Shown here: in pieces, positions 32,926-33,615 of the stretch
How positions within the stretch are numbered: the first letter of the stretch is position 1
How the letters are laid out: the number at the start of each line of letters is the position of its first letter
Source: Oscillospiraceae bacterium
GTDB taxonomy: Bacteria > Bacillota > Clostridia > Oscillospirales > Oscillospiraceae
Length of the DNA: 33,615 bases
Assembly: GCA_017415775.1 (NCBI GenBank)
Contig: JAFQFC010000021.1
Span: forward strand, 1-33,615
Direction of reading: 5' to 3'
Made by a program: the position numbers and the translations under genes
The notes under the pieces: generated by a model
The model's input: the letters and a program-made list of their open reading frames with translations, nothing else
Databases searched by the model: none
What the model was told of the DNA's origin: nothing

Positions 32926-33615
32926 ATGAACTTGACCAAAATTGCGGCCATTTTCGCCGACAGCGAGCAGCTGGGCGGCCAGACCGTCACCGTGGGCGGC
33001 TGGGCCCGCACCATCCGCGACATGAAGACCTTCGGCTTTATCGAGCTCAACGACGGCTCCTGCTTCAAGAATCTGCAGGTGGTCATGAGCGCCGAGGAGC
33101 TGGAAAACTATAAGGAGATCGCTTCCCAGAACGTGGGCGCCGCCCTGATCGTCACCGGCACCGTGGTGCTGACCCCCGGCGCCAAGCAGCCTCTGGAAGT
33201 GAAGGCCGCCTCCATCGAGGTGGAAGGCAAGTCCACCCCCGACTATCCCCTGCAGAAGAAGCGTCACAGCGTGGAGTTCCTGCGCACCATTCAGCATCTG
33301 CGTCCCCGCACCAACCTGTTCTCCGCCACCTTCCGTGTCCGCTCCGTGGCGGCCCACGCTGTCCACACCTTCTTCCAGGACCGCGGCTTCGTGTATATCA
33401 ACACCCCCATTATCACCGGCAGCGACTGTGAGGGCGCAGGCGAGATGTTCCAGGTCACCACGCTGGACATGAACAATCCCCCCCGTCTGGAGGACGGCAG
33501 CATCGACTGGAGCCAGGATTTCTTCGGCAAGCAGACCAGCCTGACCGTCTCCGGCCAGCTGAACGCCGAGAACTTCGCTATGGCTTTCGGCGATGTCTAC
33601 ACCTTCGGCCCCACA
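32926..33615 (+). CDS. asnS: Asparaginyl-tRNA synthetase, N-terminal part (cut by window end)
   Basis: 230 codons of a class II synthetase that loads Asn onto tRNA-Asn. The OB-fold anticodon-binding domain is at the start ([33 protein letters not shown]), then [27 protein letters not shown], motif 2-side [26 protein letters not shown] and [26 protein letters not shown], as in bacterial AsnS rather than AspS. An insertion between the two parts ([21 protein letters not shown]) is typical of Clostridial AsnS. ATG 32926 has AGGTGA five bases upstream. The frame runs off the right edge without a stop. Confidence 0.95.
   Translation, partial: MNLTKIAAIFADSEQLGGQTVTVGGWARTIRDMKTFGFIELNDGSCFKNLQVVMSAEELENYKEIASQNVGAALIVTGTVVLTPGAKQPLEVKAASIEVEGKSTPDYPLQKKRHSVEFLRTIQHLRPRTNLFSATFRVRSVAAHAVHTFFQDRGFVYINTPIITGSDCEGAGEMFQVTTLDMNNPPRLEDGSIDWSQDFFGKQTSLTVSGQLNAENFAMAFGDVYTFGPT

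Overview
The window looks like a gut-type, butyrate-producing member of the Clostridia, probably in the Oscillospirales (Ruminococcaceae/Oscillospiraceae). This rests on the GC-rich core genes, strong sigma-A style promoters, a pyruvate:ferredoxin oxidoreductase directly followed by a butyryl-CoA:acetate CoA-transferase, and many families common in that group (YerC/YecD TrpR-like regulator, M29 aminopeptidase, RHS fragments, HTH-fused PfkB kinase). The genus cannot be fixed from sequence reading alone.

Layout. 1-3880: the end of a redox operon (tail of a membrane protein, a CrtI/phytoene-desaturase-like flavoprotein, a ferredoxin reductase with its own 2Fe-2S domain, and a polytopic DUF5692-like membrane protein), closed by a terminator. 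3883-4801: AT-richer remnant of an integrative element (small HTH gene plus a tyrosine integrase lacking its N-terminus) beside a five-tRNA operon (Val-Asp-Phe-Gly-Cys, minus strand, 5368-4937) with its own near-consensus promoter and terminator. 5464-7728: minus-strand operon of a TrpR-like regulator, a methyltransferase, a small membrane protein and hslO. 7893-12824: a DUF3298 (RsiV-like) protein on plus; on minus an M29 aminopeptidase with a membrane-anchored acidic-tail protein, and a YihY-like membrane protein with TrkA. 13077-14351: XRE-type regulator and a NodB polysaccharide deacetylase.

14475-16490 is an AT-rich accessory island: a 5'-truncated RHS core/C-terminal fragment, two candidate immunity or cargo membrane proteins, and two 27-bp perfect hairpins whose loops are exact inverted copies of each other. 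It is followed by a degenerate MraZ-like gene.

16934-18354 (minus strand) is the most interesting unit: a retron. A retron-type reverse transcriptase (365 aa, YADD) is preceded by a non-coding RNA locus bounded by a perfect 18-bp inverted repeat (a1/a2) about 155 nt end to end. The candidate priming G lies directly after a1 in a TAGC context, a long msd hairpin sits inside, and a strong promoter (TTGCAG-17-TATAAT) lies upstream. The promoter, ncRNA, RT and terminator form a closed unit with no room for the effector gene that retrons usually carry.

18471-23331: but and nifJ, the energy-metabolism operon that makes acetyl-CoA and releases butyrate. 23642-27779: an ABC ATPase with a large FtsX-type permease carrying a long extracytoplasmic coiled coil. 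27934-28809: an EamA transporter. 28883-31218: pseudouridine catabolism operon (HTH-PfkB kinase, psuG, DUF1294). 31365-32728: ECF-like sigma factor and its probable membrane anti-sigma. 32926-end: asnS, cut by the window edge.
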